Source: Tubiluchus corallicola (Eukaryota; Priapulida; Priapulimorpha; Priapulimorphida; Tubiluchidae). From it: a stretch of DNA of 64,000 nucleotides. A program made the position numbers and the translations under genes. Below are positions 1 through 12,603 of the stretch, piece by piece. Below the pieces are notes generated by a model. The model saw nothing but the letters and a program-made list of their open reading frames with translations, did not search any database and had not been told where the DNA came from. The DNA lies in NCBI GenBank assembly GCA_030141605.1, contig JAQGDQ010000041.1, positions 881,165 to 945,164 on the forward strand, written 5' to 3'. How positions within the stretch are numbered: the first letter of the stretch is position 1; the number at the start of each line of letters is the position of its first letter.

Positions 1-391
1 CTTCGTGGAATATTGCCATTTAATCTTTCATGTATGTGTCTGATCATGCACATAGCAAGGATTTTCCATCATCAGTTTCAACTAATAACCCGTCTTTGGG
101 CTTACTTCTATTGATAGCGCTAGGCTACTATATATTTACTGCGTTACACATACAGGGACTCTACATCGCGCTGAATTGCCGCGCCATCTAGTAAGAAAAT
201 TGCAAACATTATGTTCCCAAAACAAAACTAGTAGGACAATTTACATATCTGTGCAGCAAAGTTTTGTATTTAGCTAAATCATTAATTATTTATTAACATA
301 AAGCAATATTAAATAAATATCTACCGCGAAATTAAAAATTGTTTGGCAAAATAGTTTATAAGGAGTTATCCATCCAATTACAATACACTTA
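1..391. other. Window start, no gene seen
   Basis: AT-rich sequence before the tRNA. I see no coding exon, repeat array or promoter that I can support. It includes the upstream flank of the tRNA gene. Confidence 0.5.
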
Positions 392-464
392 GACCGCGTG
401 GCCTAATGGATAAGGCGTCTGACTTCGGATCAGAAGATTGAGGGTTCGAGTCCCTTCGTGGTCG
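392..464 (+). tRNA. tRNA-Arg (anticodon TCG)
   Basis: A 73-base cloverleaf without an intron. The acceptor stem pairs GACCGCG with CGTGGTC (one G-T wobble), leaving G as discriminator. The anticodon stem TCTGA/TCAGA closes a seven-base loop whose middle three bases (425-427) are TCG, which reads arginine CGA codons. The A box (TGGCCTAATGGA) and the B box (GGTTCGAGTCC) are both intact, and CCA is not encoded, as expected for a eukaryotic nuclear tRNA. It is a free-standing Pol III gene and looks functional. Confidence 0.96.
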
Positions 465-467
465 TAC

Positions 468-475
468 TTTTTTTT
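468..475 (+). terminator. Pol III T-run terminator of the tRNA
   Basis: Eight T residues begin four bases after the tRNA discriminator base. A run of four or more T is the standard RNA polymerase III stop signal, so this should end the precursor transcript. Confidence 0.85.
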
Positions 476-719
476 CTCATTTTCGCTTAACCCGCCCAGT
501 CTGAGGCTGTAATACACGTTCTCACAAACACTCGCTCGCATGATGTAGCTACAGCATATAATGAAAGGTTAAAACATGGACAGCTCCTGTGTTGTCCATA
601 CACATTTTAACACCAATAATACCAGAAAGGCATTGTAGTAAAATAATAGATAAAACTCTTAATAAACAGGGGAGAGCCCAACTATAGGTGACATCACAAA
701 CGAACATAATTTTCAACAT

Positions 720-905
720 CAAAAATATTCATCAAATTTACCACTGCGCTCACACCAGCTGTCGAACATGTGCAATACATCAAAAATGAACAGACTGAAC
801 TGAGAGGTACAGCACCTGTTTTCTTGTGCAACACGTTCTCGAAATGCAAGGCTTGTGCTCGTCTAACTAGAAAATGGCGAAATACATGTAACATTGTTAC
901 AGCAA
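720..905 (-). repeat. Interspersed repeat, family shared with 56.16-56.31 kb
   Basis: Read on the minus strand this stretch aligns by eye with 56160-56310 on the plus strand. The shared landmarks are CAATGTTACA, then a CATTT.(A/G)CCATTT segment, then a block around GGTGCTGTACCTCTCAGTTC, in the same order and at similar spacing. A 66-residue open frame on the minus strand (694-894) covers it but matches no protein I know, so I treat it as repeat-derived. The boundaries are approximate. Confidence 0.5.
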
Positions 906-1334
906 CAGCAAAGAACCAGCAGCGCGAATGCGAAATTGCGTTTATGTGATAATAATTCTTTCACGCATGGCATTCTGGAAAAAAAGTACATCTCCTTTCA
1001 ATATTTTAAAGAGTAGATTATTTTCACTTACAGTTTAAGACTTACTGGTTTTGTTTTAAATGTCAGTAGAAGAGCAAAGTTTTAAAAATGGCAGAAAGAC
1101 AACAGGTTGTAAATAATGCAAGTTTTATTATATTCATTATTTCTTTGCTTCAGTAATTTATTTTTTGAAATATTGGTAGCATTTGAGATTTGTTTCAATT
1201 GACAAGATTGTTTAAGTATCATTATTTATTACTATATTGGTATTAATATTACTGTTATTAATAAGTTAATAATTAATATATTATACAGTAGGCCTACTGG
1301 TACTTTTTTAGTAGTAGCATATAGCAGTTACCAG

Positions 1335-2575
1335 TGGTATGCGGAAAGATGGCACGGTTAAAAAACAACACGGTAAAAATGGCATAGGAAAAAATGGCAC
1401 GGTAAAAATGGCACAGGAAAAATGACTCAAATGGAAAAGTAAGTAAAACTGACACAGAAAAAAATGGCACGGTAAAAATGACACAGGAAAAATGGCACAG
1501 GTAAAAATGGCATAAGAAAAAATTGCACAGGTGGAAAATTAGGAAAAAGTGGTACATGACACATGTTATTCTGATGCAGTTGATTTCTATAATAAAACTA
1601 GAAAGTGCTCAGCAAGAAGCAGACCTCTGCCAAAGCTGAACAATCCTAATCTTATTCGTCTGACTTTTTTGATTCAAAACATTTAATACAAAGATAAACA
1701 AGCAAACATGCAAAATGTATGTTTATTGGTATTATTCAGATTAGCAAAAGACTCGCAAAATATTTGTTCAATAAACGGATTTATAGTCAACAATACACGA
1801 ATGTTCCACTTAGTGTTTACCATTAAATTTAGCGGAGTTAATAGACTGACAAATATATGCGTACCAAATCGCCTTATAGGGCTATATGCATTAACAAACA
1901 AAGGCTATAGACAGCGTTACACAGTTTTACAAGTGACATTTTCTCAAAATGTAACCTGGAACTAACTCATAGTTGGGTGTCCTGGTGGATGTAAGTAAAA
2001 AGGAAGTACAAAACACTCCTTCTAAGACGAGATCTTCACCTTCTAAGACAAGACTCTATGAAGTGCTTCACGAACGTTTTTGTACGTGGTGTTCGGTTTT
2101 GTGAAAAAAGATTCCCATTTTGGCATCTATACCCTTCACAAAGTTTCTCTGAAATCTGTTAGATAGTTTTGGGGTAACGGGTAGAAAAAAAAACAAAATA
2201 AATAAACTGTGTTGAAGCATAACTTCCTTGGCAGAGGCAACAATAGCTAAAATAACTATCCCCCACTTAACCCTAATCCTAAGCACACATTTTACTAAGT
2301 GTGCCATTCTTTCCTGTGCCATTTTTACCTCCTTTTCCATTTGTGCCATTTTTACCATGCCATTTTTTCCTGTGCCATTTTTACTTATGTTATTCTTACC
2401 TGTGCCATTTTTACTTACTTTTTCATTAGTGCCATTTTTTCCTGTACCAGTTTTACCTACTTTTTCATTTGTGCCATTTTTGCCGTGCCATTCCTTCCTG
2501 TGCCATTTTTACCTACTTTTCCATTCATGCCATTTTTTCCTGTGCAATTTTTATCCTGTGCAATATAGCATGCCG
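1335..2575. mobile_element. Foldback-like element, copy 1 (tandem-repeat inverted arms)
   Basis: The left arm (about 1335-1555) is an irregular array of short units such as AAAAATGGCACAGG and AAAAAATGGCACGG. The right arm (about 2300-2570) is the same array in inverse orientation (TGTGCCATTTTTACC, TGCCATTTTTTCC, TTACTTTTTCATTTGTG). A unique core of about 750 bases lies between. The same arm-core-arm architecture and a homologous core recur at 58565-59625. Long inverted termini built of tandem subrepeats are the defining structure of Foldback and Galileo-type elements. Both arms stay open in several frames only because the repeat lacks stops, and the resulting Phe/Cys/His-rich peptides are artefacts. 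I see no transposase in the core, so this copy is non-autonomous. The ends and any target duplication are unresolved. Confidence 0.72.
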
Positions 2576-2599
2576 CATTTATACATGTAGCCATGTTTT

Positions 2600-4423
2600 A
2601 GTAACAATAAAACATTAGGAAACTTTTGAGCACACAGCAGGCTTTTAGTTAATTTTGAATGGGGTGAGCTGTTTACGTGGCTCTCACATGCTTTGATCCA
2701 CCGGTGATACTTGTCTACGTGTTTTTATTGGACGGGAGAAACTAACAAGTCATACTTCTTCTAACCTTTCTGGAACATCCACATTACATGTGCTCCAAGC
2801 ACACCACCATTCTATACTCTCTTTCACTGCTATTTAATGAATTTAATAAGTGAAACAATCATGAACACACACTTTCCCTGTATATTATTATGCACTTCAT
2901 ATGCAAATACCACTGAGCTTGGGAGTAAGTCCAAGCATCAGCGATGGATAAGCCAAAATACAGCGGGTCTGATTGGCCATTGCGAGGTGGCCCCCTTCTG
3001 GTAAAAGACAGTCATGCGTTTTTAGTACAATCTAAAAAAGAGGAAACGCTCTGGATTGAACTTTGCGTTTACACTACAGAATGTCCCATGACTCTCATCT
3101 GGTTGTCCGCACCATCCTGCATATCACACATGGGCCAGCTACACCTTACGGGAAATGCAAAGTAGCTTGGCAAGCATTCGATACAAAGCATAATTCACAA
3201 AAATGCTAATTTCAGCACTTTATACTCCATGCTCATCTTTCACAGCACCAGACTTTCTACAGAACCCAATTTGCATATTTTATCAACACTGAGAGAACAC
3301 GTATATATAATTCTAAAGTCATAGTGAAAAAAGCTGCACAGAAGAACCAGATGATATCAAAATCAATTCCTCTGGTGGATTATATTAATAAACGACATTT
3401 GTCAAATGACGAAAAGTAAATGACATTTATAAAATGATGAAAATATGTTAAAGTTTCTTACAATCTCACAAGTGGATCCCATTCGGCGAATAGCAGTAGC
3501 ATAGTCCTAGGAAAAGAATGGTCGAAGCTTAGCCAGCATTGCAAAGCATTCTGCAAGAATAAGTTATTCGCCTAACTTGTGTAAAGCCATCTTAGTCAAA
3601 TATGACAGGTGATGTAACATTACACCAGCAAGGAAACTGCCAGATCACAGATGATCTGCAAGATGCAAGAAACCTAGTGGTTTTCTTGTCCAAGTTTAGT
3701 CAAAATTTCAAAATTAACTTACAAAATCACCTTCCCTTAAGTATTAGTCTGCTTAATCTTTGATGGGTTACCAAATGCATTTTATCTCTGCACTATGAGC
3801 CTTTTATAATGTGGCTGTTTTACCAAAACATAGCACGACATCCTGTTTTTCAAATTCGGTCTAATAATTATGAAACAAACTGAATTCAGTAACTGCTGTT
3901 AAAATAAAAAAACCTACATAACACATAATTAAAATGAAAATGCTTATAACTGTAAGTACGAACTTTAGACAAAACAGACACGATACTTTAAGAACAGCAT
4001 ACTATTTTTAAAGACTGACATTAAGAGACATTATTATTTTATTAACCCACTGTTGGTGATAGTGACAATGGTTCAGCAGAGGCAGTAATTCTTCCATGAA
4101 ATCTTAAAATTTTTACTTACAAACATATTATTTCCCTAAAATATCAAATTGCTACTTAACATCAATCTAGTTAACTTAGCCCACCAAATGTTTAAATGCT
4201 CAGAAAAACAAAACAAAGAGTGAATTTTCATGTAAAATCATAAATTATTTACAAATCAATCACATTACTTACAAGTAACAAAATTTAAAAGCATCAAAAT
4301 GTCAACAAATGATAATAATAATTTATTACAACAAAACAATTATTAGTCGCTGATGCTACTTCTAGCAAGAAAACTTTAAAGAAATACCCTGATATGATAC
4401 AATGCTTAATCAACACAATGAGG
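2600..4423. other. Intergenic stretch, no gene recognised; includes BAG1 3' flank
   Basis: No exon with supporting similarity was found. A 73-codon plus-strand open frame at 2944-3165 resembles nothing I know. On the minus strand an AATAAA (plus-strand TTTATT near 4322) lies about 100 bases after the BAG1 stop codon and is a candidate poly(A) signal. Confidence 0.4.
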
Positions 4424-7400
4424 TCATGTCTGCTTATCATCAGAAATGAGTTGCTCAACCGTTGCTCCAAAATCATCAAGTTGTTCAAGCAGTTTCTGAA
4501 AACACGTGTAAATACTTTCAACAAAAGCAGAAGTGAACTAAAGGAACATACTCAGTATTCACACAAATAACCAGAGTGCATTTTCTGTTAGCTTTAAATG
4601 TCAGCAAACAGATTCTCTTAGCTTCAGATGTCAATTACAAATTCCCTTGGCTTCAAATATGGATATGAAAAACCACATTCTTGAATTGAACAAGCAATTC
4701 ATTTACTTGCAGAATTCTAGTTAAGTTTTTATGTGTAACTGAATATGTGACGTATCAAGGTCAGATCGTTTTCTACTTGATTAGGCTTTCCTTTAAAATT
4801 CTCGAGTTTGTTTACTATTTGTATAAGTGGTAGTAGAAAGGCATATAAATCAAGTTCAACAGTCACAACCCAAATTTTTGTTTCTATCAGTGTGCCTACC
4901 TGTCACAACCCAAATTTCTGTTTCTATCAGTGTACTTACCTGTACACGACACACCAAGCTGCGTTTTCTTGCTCGAGCAGTTCTAAAATGTTCGTCAAAG
5001 GTGATACCATCTAAATGCTCCAAAGTTTTCATAAAGTCTTCTGTAAATGCCGCAATTCTTTTTGACAATTTCTGACAAGCTTCATGCTTCTGAGTTCCAG
5101 TTAACCATCCCTAATTTAGAATTTAAAGAAAATTAAAAACCTAAGTATTAACTTCAACCTGGACTTAATCCACATAGCATTTTCACAACACCATTGTCTA
5201 TACATTTTTAGGAAAATGAAAGTGGTAATAACTTAAATGTGATGGCAGTGGCATGCAGTGGGTTGTGGAACAATGCATGTAACCAGCTAGGGGGTCTGGG
5301 GGAGCGCTGTAAGCCCCAGCCACCAATGCCTTTTCCTGTATTTAAGGGTATTTTTGAGGCCTCAAATGAGATCTAATTCTGGTACACAGACTTCCTCAAA
5401 TGTGAAAAATGTACTTATAATAAGTGAATTTTTAGGCAAATTTATCTATAACGTTTGTAATTAATGTAGAGAATAGATTATAGCGACTTGAAATTCAGCG
5501 GCCCTATGGATGAACCAACAAATTGTAGGCCTCATTTCATTTCTGTTGTCCAGGGCCTACCTAAAATACTTGAGAAAGTATTGTACAACCAAGTTTTAAC
5601 CTACTTGAAAACCATTATTTTACCGAAACAACAATTTCAGATACAGATAAAACATTGTTGATGTGGTATTATCTTGTTATAAACAGAAAACTAGAAATAA
5701 GCAGAGATAGGTAACTGTTGGCCAACAGCAGCTGAAATGTTGGTCAATCTTACATGAAAGCCTGGTGCACCTCATTCATTCAAATGAATGACACTTCGGC
5801 AGGACATGCCAATTACAGCAAAATCATAATAACAAGAATAGTTTCTTTACATTTCAGACATATAAGCGATCTCTAAACTAAATTCACTTAAAAGTGGTGT
5901 ACGCACAGTGAAAGAAAACATCCAGGAACAGAGCCGATAACAATATCTAATGCATTTAAATAAATTCATTTTACTTAACATCAGCATTAAAATAAATACA
6001 ATTTTTATTCACTATCCTCATAGAAAAATGTTTATAAATGCAGAACTGTTCACTTGTTAATAAATTGCCTGGCTGACTATTTTAAATTCTGCACACAGCA
6101 ATCTGTTCATATAAATTCACTGACTTACAGTCACAGAAAGCCAATAAGTCATACCTTGTTTTAAAACTAACCCTTATATCCTAGTTAATTAAAAATATGT
6201 TAATATAGAAACGATGTAAAAGAAATGCTTACCATACATACACTTCTCGCACAATGAAGTCCAACTACTGCACTAAAACTACACTAAAGTCCTATGATCA
6301 TGATAACTATAGCAACTAAAGCAATAAAAATACTGATGTGCTGAAAACTGAAATGAGGGCTAAGAAAAGTCTAAACACTAAAGTAATTTATAAAAACAGG
6401 TAAACACCATTGCACAGTTATTATCTAGCACTCTATAGCAGCTACAGAACTATATCAAATACAGTACCCGTACATATTAAACAATGGCTCAAACAAACCT
6501 CGTGATGCATTCATGCGTAGCTGGGCAGCAAAAACCTAAGTTGAAAACCTATTTCTCTCGCGGATAAACTTGGGATAAAAAACCATGTTGCCGCTAATTG
6601 TGATTGAACGATTTTCAATTACGCCTTTCAAGCTCCCTTTCTAAATTGTAATGAGTGTGCTTCACATTGCAAAATAACTTGAATGCATACAGCTCTGTTG
6701 CTTGTGTAGTGTGATGGTTCTGCAAAACCTACAGCTTACTGACATTATAATACAATACAAGCATAATAAATATTAGCAATAATAATTAGTTTTTAGAAAT
6801 ATTTAGAAGTGTTTTTTACATCATAATTATTTTTGGGAAATTAGAAGACACGCAGCTGTGTGATGGAGTTATGCAGGAAGATAATTATGACAATCATTCA
6901 AAGTATGAAGCTTCTGCTGTACAACCAAATATTTTTCAAACATTAACATATCTGCAAATTACTCATAGACACAAATCTTCAGCAGCAGCCATAAAAGCCT
7001 TAATGATTGCAAATATGTATAATTAAGTCTCTATATATTTGTGAACGGGCAACGAACCATTAGGGTTTAGGTCATGCTTGTTGCTCATACCAATACGCTA
7101 CCTACTCAGTGTAAAAAATAGCCACAAAACATCCACACTGGACAATGCTCTATTGGTGATATAAAAAAGCAAGTATGAGGTAATCATTCAAGGTCATTTG
7201 CCTAAAGTAAATCACTCCATTCATGACATCGAAATTGGCTCATTATTTAGATTCAAGTCTATACAAGCATACCTATTCATCGATCACCAGTCAGAATTAA
7301 TTACTGCTATTTGTTAACTTATCAGAAATCACTACAAAAAGTGCTACATATCAGTTTAGTGTGTGCATAAATGTAAGTGAATTTTTGACCTAATGTGTAT

Positions 7401-9588
7401 AACGTAGACATTATGCACAAATAGATGCAAGAATGTCTACATGAGAACATCATTTGCCAATAAAATAAAATACTAACTATGGCTTTTAGATTTGAGTAAT
7501 GCATTTTTAGGAAAATGGATCTTTGAATTTCCTTTATCTTTCAATTTGCTGGTTTACTTCTACACAGTATGTGCACACATCTAATTGCCTTCCACTTTAA
7601 AGCTAAGGTAAAACTTACTTTGCTTATACCATCAATTTCTAAACTAAGTTCTTCTACACTCTTCTCTTGTTTGTCAACAGTTTTTTCTCTAGATTCTACT
7701 TGTTCCAGTAATGCCTCTTCCTCTGGATGGTGCTGAAGAAAAATAAAGAAAAGCTTTGGAAAACTTTTAAATAAAGGAGTGTTAAATAACTATAGCAAGT
7801 GTTTAAATTACAAAATTCTCCTTCATTGTCAAAACTTTATTACCATACAGCACTCTGAATGCATAGAACTGTCTGGTGTAAGCCAAAGAATAAACTTCTA
7901 AGCTCCAAATGAAACAGAGTTTACAGACTTAAAAGTGATTATTTACTCAGGCTCCCAAAGTAAACTTTAAATACTTAGTCTTACCTCACTTTGCCTTAAC
8001 AAATGTCTTATGGCATTGGTCAAGTTTGGTGCACAAAGTGCACTTGACTACTGCAACTATGCATGCACTTCCAGAAGTTAAACAACCATAGCAAATCCTG
8101 TCCCCACTACACAATATCACCAAGCAAATAGCTGTTCAACAAACTAAGTGAAGTACTATAAAATGTAGAATTTTGTGTGCTGGAAATGTATGAAATTTTC
8201 CGAGGACACATCGATGTACAAGTTTCCAGGTGCATAAATAACTCTAGTAATAAAGCGACTGAGAAAAACTAATCATTGCAACTATAGTATGTACAACCTA
8301 ATTTAAATTTTGTTAAACATTCAGTGTTTACCTGTCGACCAATGAGCATCAGCTTTGCTCCATCCTTTATCCCTGCATCAGCAACACTTTCAGTCAGAGC
8401 CTGGAGTGTTTTCCCTTGAGAAAAACATACAGAATCAACTATAATTATATTCAAACACTTGAATACTAAAATGCAACCAACATCATATTAATATTCGAGA
8501 CGTTATAAAAAGTTGTCATTGTCATCCTAATCACCATTCAATGAACACAAACAACATAAACAATATATTCATCCTACATCTGTACTTACCTTTGTATATT
8601 AACTTCTGCGCACTAACTGGAATACCACTCACTTGTTCAACTTTTTCCAACAGTACACTAATAACAGACTTTTCATCAATTTCAATCTCATGCTTCTTAG
8701 ATCCTACACGTTCAAAGAATATTATTAACTTTACAGTAAATTAAAGCCTAACTAATCATCTTAAGATTTGTTATTTACACTAAAATAGCTATAACATGCA
8801 ATCCCTGCTAGATCAAAATAGCAATATCAAACATAGTCCTGACTGTTATGTATAAATAAAGCTAGAGCTCTCAGAAGAGTACACAGCTGCCACAACAAAA
8901 TCAACATTTCACACTTGAAGAAACAACTGCAAAAATATATATTCTGCACTGACATTTTACAACTTTCACTTAAAATTATACTAAACATGTTGCTGACTGT
9001 TGATGTCTGGCCATGCAGCAAGGGATAAATGGCTAACAATGAGTCCTAAATCGTGATTTGTTTGGCTGTTACTGGTGGCCAATGATCACCTGAGCTTCAG
9101 CGTATATGTTTATCGTTCAACTGCACTCAGCAGCATGTACACTAATTGTTATAAACAGACCTTTAAAAAATTGTAAAAAATTCAAATCAGTATCGATTGA
9201 TCCAAGGTACTAGTAGGTTCGTAATGAGAAACAATATTCCATCGTTCTACCAACTGTCAAGTATCAATTTCTTAGACTACCTCAGGGCTCATGAAACACG
9301 CACGCACGCACACACAGACTGCTTGTGGCAACTATAAAAATACCTTCATATGAAATACTCAGGATGAAAATCTATAAAAGCACAGTGCCCAGAAACCAAG
9401 GATACCAAACAAATGTTAAGAATAATCATTTCAGCAAAATGCATTTAGTCGGATCACTTAAAATCGTCTCAAAGATCAAACTTTAGTTTGAGCTTCACAA
9501 CATTCAGAATTTTTATACTACTGCATATGTATTTTTATGTTTGTGAATTTCAAACGGTGAACTTACCATGAGTAACTGTGACTTTCAT
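4424..9588 (-). CDS. BAG1: BAG family molecular chaperone regulator 1 (six coding exons)
   Basis: Hsp70/Hsc70 nucleotide-exchange co-chaperone of cytosol and nucleus. Coding exons in order of translation: 9588-9567, 8703-8590, 8414-8332, 7732-7619, 5110-4940 and 4495-4424 (stop TGA). Every junction is GT-AG and the phases agree, giving 191 residues. Residues 1-73 form a ubiquitin-like domain (begins MKVTVTHG, ends GAKLMLIGRQ). Residues 74-191 form the three-helix BAG domain, with KLSKRIAAFTEDFMKTLEHL in helix 1-2 and FRTARARKRSLV followed by KLLEQLDDFG at the end. This arrangement and length fit animal BAG1, whose short isoform is of similar size. The first exon codes for only seven residues plus one base, and its ATG lies in a good context (CTACCATGA). 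Intron sizes range from about 175 bases (exons 2-3) to about 2.5 kb (exons 4-5). The donor of exon 5 lies in a 40-base tandem duplication (see findings). The 5' untranslated exons are not located. Confidence 0.93.
4862..4945. repeat. 40-bp tandem duplication carrying a splice donor
   Basis: Two copies of a 40-base unit start at 4864 and 4904 (CACAACCCAAATTT...CTATCAGTGT). Each contains, on the minus strand, a CAG/GT donor-like site: the authentic BAG1 exon 5 donor (CAG|GTAAGT at 4940) and a weaker copy (CAG|GTAGGC at 4900). Confidence 0.85.
5230..5560. repeat. Possible interspersed repeat in BAG1 intron 4
   Basis: A patch more GC-rich than its surroundings, with a G-run segment (GGGGGTCTGGGGGAGCGCTG) followed by CCCCAGCC and later CAGCGGCCCTATGGATGAAC. 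Such G-run patches are common in animal repeat families. No second copy in this window proves it, although 12480-12570 is also C/G-run rich. Low confidence. Confidence 0.25.
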
Positions 9589-10437
9589 GGTAGCAGACAA
9601 TGAACAACTGGATTTGTTATCAACATGGTATATTCATTTCAATACCTGTTAATAATAATAACAAACAAGTCAAAGAAATTTGCAACCTTAAGACACAGAA
9701 AGAAAAATTCAATCTACTTAAAAAAAGTTAAAACTTTAAGGAAAAGGCAGTAAAATTTCAGTAAGAGAGATCAAAGCTTGGCTCTTAATAACGTTAATCC
9801 TCTAATATGAGATACCGAATCAACAGAGCTTGAGAGGTGTTTAGCCACATTTTAATGAGAATACATACACATTTTAATGAGAATACATCCTCTCTCATTG
9901 TCTCTCATTGAGGTAAATACCTTAGAACTAGTTTGGCAAATCAAACCCTCCAGAGCGAGTATTACACTACAGGCTGGAAGCTTGCATGTTGCAACTCCCT
10001 GTTTTGTTGCAGACCTGCAACCTGTAACAAATAGTGATGCGTGTGGACTGCAATAAATTGAAAATAAGTTGTAATTCAACTTAACTGATGTGATTGTTCA
10101 GCAGACTAGTTTCGTTGATAGGCATATAAACTGCTTACAAGTAGTTGACGACTTACACCCCATGCAGCTTATGACTATTCGACTTTACAACTCAAGCACA
10201 ACTTAATTAATTAATTACACAAGACTAACTACAAGTCATATTTCCTTCTATTTTTTAAACAAATAAACTTTAAATTGCTATCTGTTTCGATAAATTAATC
10301 TGTAGGCGCCACAACACTTGGTGCACACACACCATCACGTCCAATTGTACAATACGCTAGTTCTGTCTGGGAATCCATACTTAATTAAAATGGATTAACC
10401 AGCTACAAAAATGGCTAGTTAATTGAACAATGTTCCT
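9589..10437. other. BAG1 upstream region
   Basis: Sequence upstream of the BAG1 start codon. It should hold the promoter and any 5' untranslated exon, but I see no TATA box or other element that I can defend. A duplicated ACATTTTAATGAGAATACAT motif sits at about 9849 and 9871, and CTCTCATTGT is duplicated at about 9892-9910. Confidence 0.35.
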
Positions 10438-10836
10438 TATTGCAAGCGACTTAAGCCTCTAGGTCTGCATACATTGTCATTTGTTAACACGAAGGATGTG
10501 TGCTGACTTAAAACAAGCTTTCAAGTCATTGAAAGAATCAATGATGTGGATGTTGGAAACTTCTTCACATTTAATAGTCATTGGAGGACCATGCGAGGAC
10601 ACCAGTTACCACTGTATACGAAAAGAGCAAAGCTGGATTTAAGAAAATATTTTTTTAGCCATAGGACAATTAATCTGTGGAACGGTTTACCTCAAAGGGC
10701 CATGGAAGCAATCGCAGTTAATCAGTTTAAAGGGCCATCCAAACATACGTTAACGCTATTGAAGAACGAAATTTATATTGACGAATTCATGATAAACAAG
10801 TCTACAAACATCGAGTTTTTTCTACAGCATCCTTAG
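10438..10836 (+). mobile_element. LINE reverse-transcriptase C-terminal fragment
   Basis: The open frame from 10546 encodes a segment with the hallmarks of the C-terminal end of a jockey/CR1-like non-LTR retrotransposon ORF2: NDVDVGNFFTF is recoverable across a frame, followed by RGHQLPLYTKRAKLDLRKYF, then INLWNGLPQRAMEAIAVNQF. Upstream (10440-10545) the homologous sequence is interrupted by stops and a frameshift. The polymerase core is missing, so this is a 5'-truncated, decayed copy. No coding function is expected. Confidence 0.75.
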
Positions 10837-12600
10837 CTAACAGCTGTTGATGAATATATGTCTTTCTCAATGTGTATATCGTGTATATAATGTACCATAT
10901 CATTATAGTGATTACAGTTAAAGTGCAAGCACCATAAAAACATTGTATAGAAAATGAGCTTATGAAATGATGCAGTTTTGGCTTCCTTACACAAGGCTGC
11001 CAAACTAAAGTCGTAATGCGTGTCAACGGGTTAGATGTAAAGGTGGGCTATAACCATCTGGATTACTTTTACTTAGTTCAACAGCTGAACTTAGTAAACC
11101 CTTATTCTCAGTCACATCTGCCTGTCTATGCATGCAATTTCTCAGAGAACGATGATGCAATGCTAACCAAACATGCACGATGGTTGCCTAGCAACAGTCA
11201 GAAATTTCTAAAACCGGTATGTTTCTGACTCCAAAATCTATCTCCTCAAAAACTGCTGAGGTAGTGCAAATGAAACTCAGTACTGTGGAGTACATGTGAT
11301 AACTATCTAAAAGACATAGGAGCAAAGTTTGGAATTTCGTAATATGTGTTATAGTCAATGGACATCAATTAAACTGGGTTGGTGTCATCAATGGTGTACC
11401 AACTGGCAGCTGTGCTACCCGTTTTAGGACCCGTGCTACCGGGCTGGAAAATCTTACCGGACTGGCGGACATAGTCCGCAGGATACTTCTTCTGCAAAGC
11501 ACACAAATTGTTTCTTAAAGTATTTTTTTCAAAATTTTAATAGAAGCAACTTCTGCTGTTTTCCTCTCTTTATTAGTAAAAACGACAAAACTTCAACATT
11601 CTAATATGCATCAAAGTTACAATGTAGTTATTACTTAAGGTAATATTTTTTCTGCGTATCTGCAAATGCTGAGCACTATTTGTCCCTACGTATTGAGTCA
11701 CACTCAAAAACTTGGCAACGGCAAAACGTACAGGTGCATTGTATGTGTATAATAATTATGCGGTAACTGAACTATTATATTAGCAAACTTGTCCGTTCTA
11801 TAAATAGGCTTGCTGTTATAAAGATAAGATATATTGATTTTTCAGCAACACAGCTAGCCTTCCCAGCCCTACTAATCAACAGTACTAAAATTTCCCTGCA
11901 TAATAGTTTTAGCTTAAAATTGTTACCTTGCCAATTCATGCATTTGTGGTTGGCTTCAAGTTGTACTATTATAATTAGTATATCTATTATACTATTATAA
12001 TTGGCCATGCCACCTAATCGCCAATTAGTACAAGTCATGTGCTAACATATTAAAAACTTCACCGTTTAATTCCTTTATGACACTCAAAAATACTTTCTTC
12101 AGTAGTTAAGCAATATCAAACACAAGAAGTGCCAAGATGAGTGAGATATTTTATAGAATTATTGTTGAGTTGTGCCCTGGCAGTGATAGAAACAGTGAGC
12201 CAAATAAAATCAACGGGTCCTTTCTTAGTATAGTTGAGGAAATGTCAGGAACAGTATGTAACATAAGGCAAAATTTCTGTTACGCATCACAGTTTTAAAT
12301 CACTTAACACCATCTGTGCTTGATGTCTATAAAGACTACTAATAAATGCTGTGAGCGAGTGTGTAACAATAACTGAAATAATGTTTGAAGAAAGCAACTG
12401 CATTTCCAATGAGAATACATGTAGGTGGTAAAAACTCTAATAAAATTATCATTTTAGAAGACTATGTACTTTTAAATCTGCGTGGGGCTTTGTAGCCCTT
12501 CACTGTAACCCCCACCCTCCCGCAACTACCTTGATCCTACACACTTCTATAAAAATCTCTGGGCTTGGTCCACCACTGGGGCACCAACTTTTAGTCGCTA
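10837..12600. other. Intergenic, no gene recognised
   Basis: AT-rich sequence between two LINE relics with no supported exon. A short GC-richer patch (about 11400-11490) contains the palindrome GGACATAGTCC variant ACATAGTCC and repeated CCGG words. The region around 12480-12580 is C-run rich (CCCCCACCCTCCCGC). Neither could be assigned. Confidence 0.35.
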
Positions 12601-12603
12601 GGA

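Noticed and set aside
1294-1557. Phe/Cys/His-rich open frames (also 2228-2590, 58483-58709, 59430-59816, 26254-26454)
   Set aside because: They are translations of the stop-free tandem arm units of the foldback-like element; several frames are open at once and none has codon or family support.
2944-3165. 73-codon plus-strand open frame
   Set aside because: It is reasonable in composition but has no similarity to a family I know, no splice partner and no conserved motif, so I could not support a gene.
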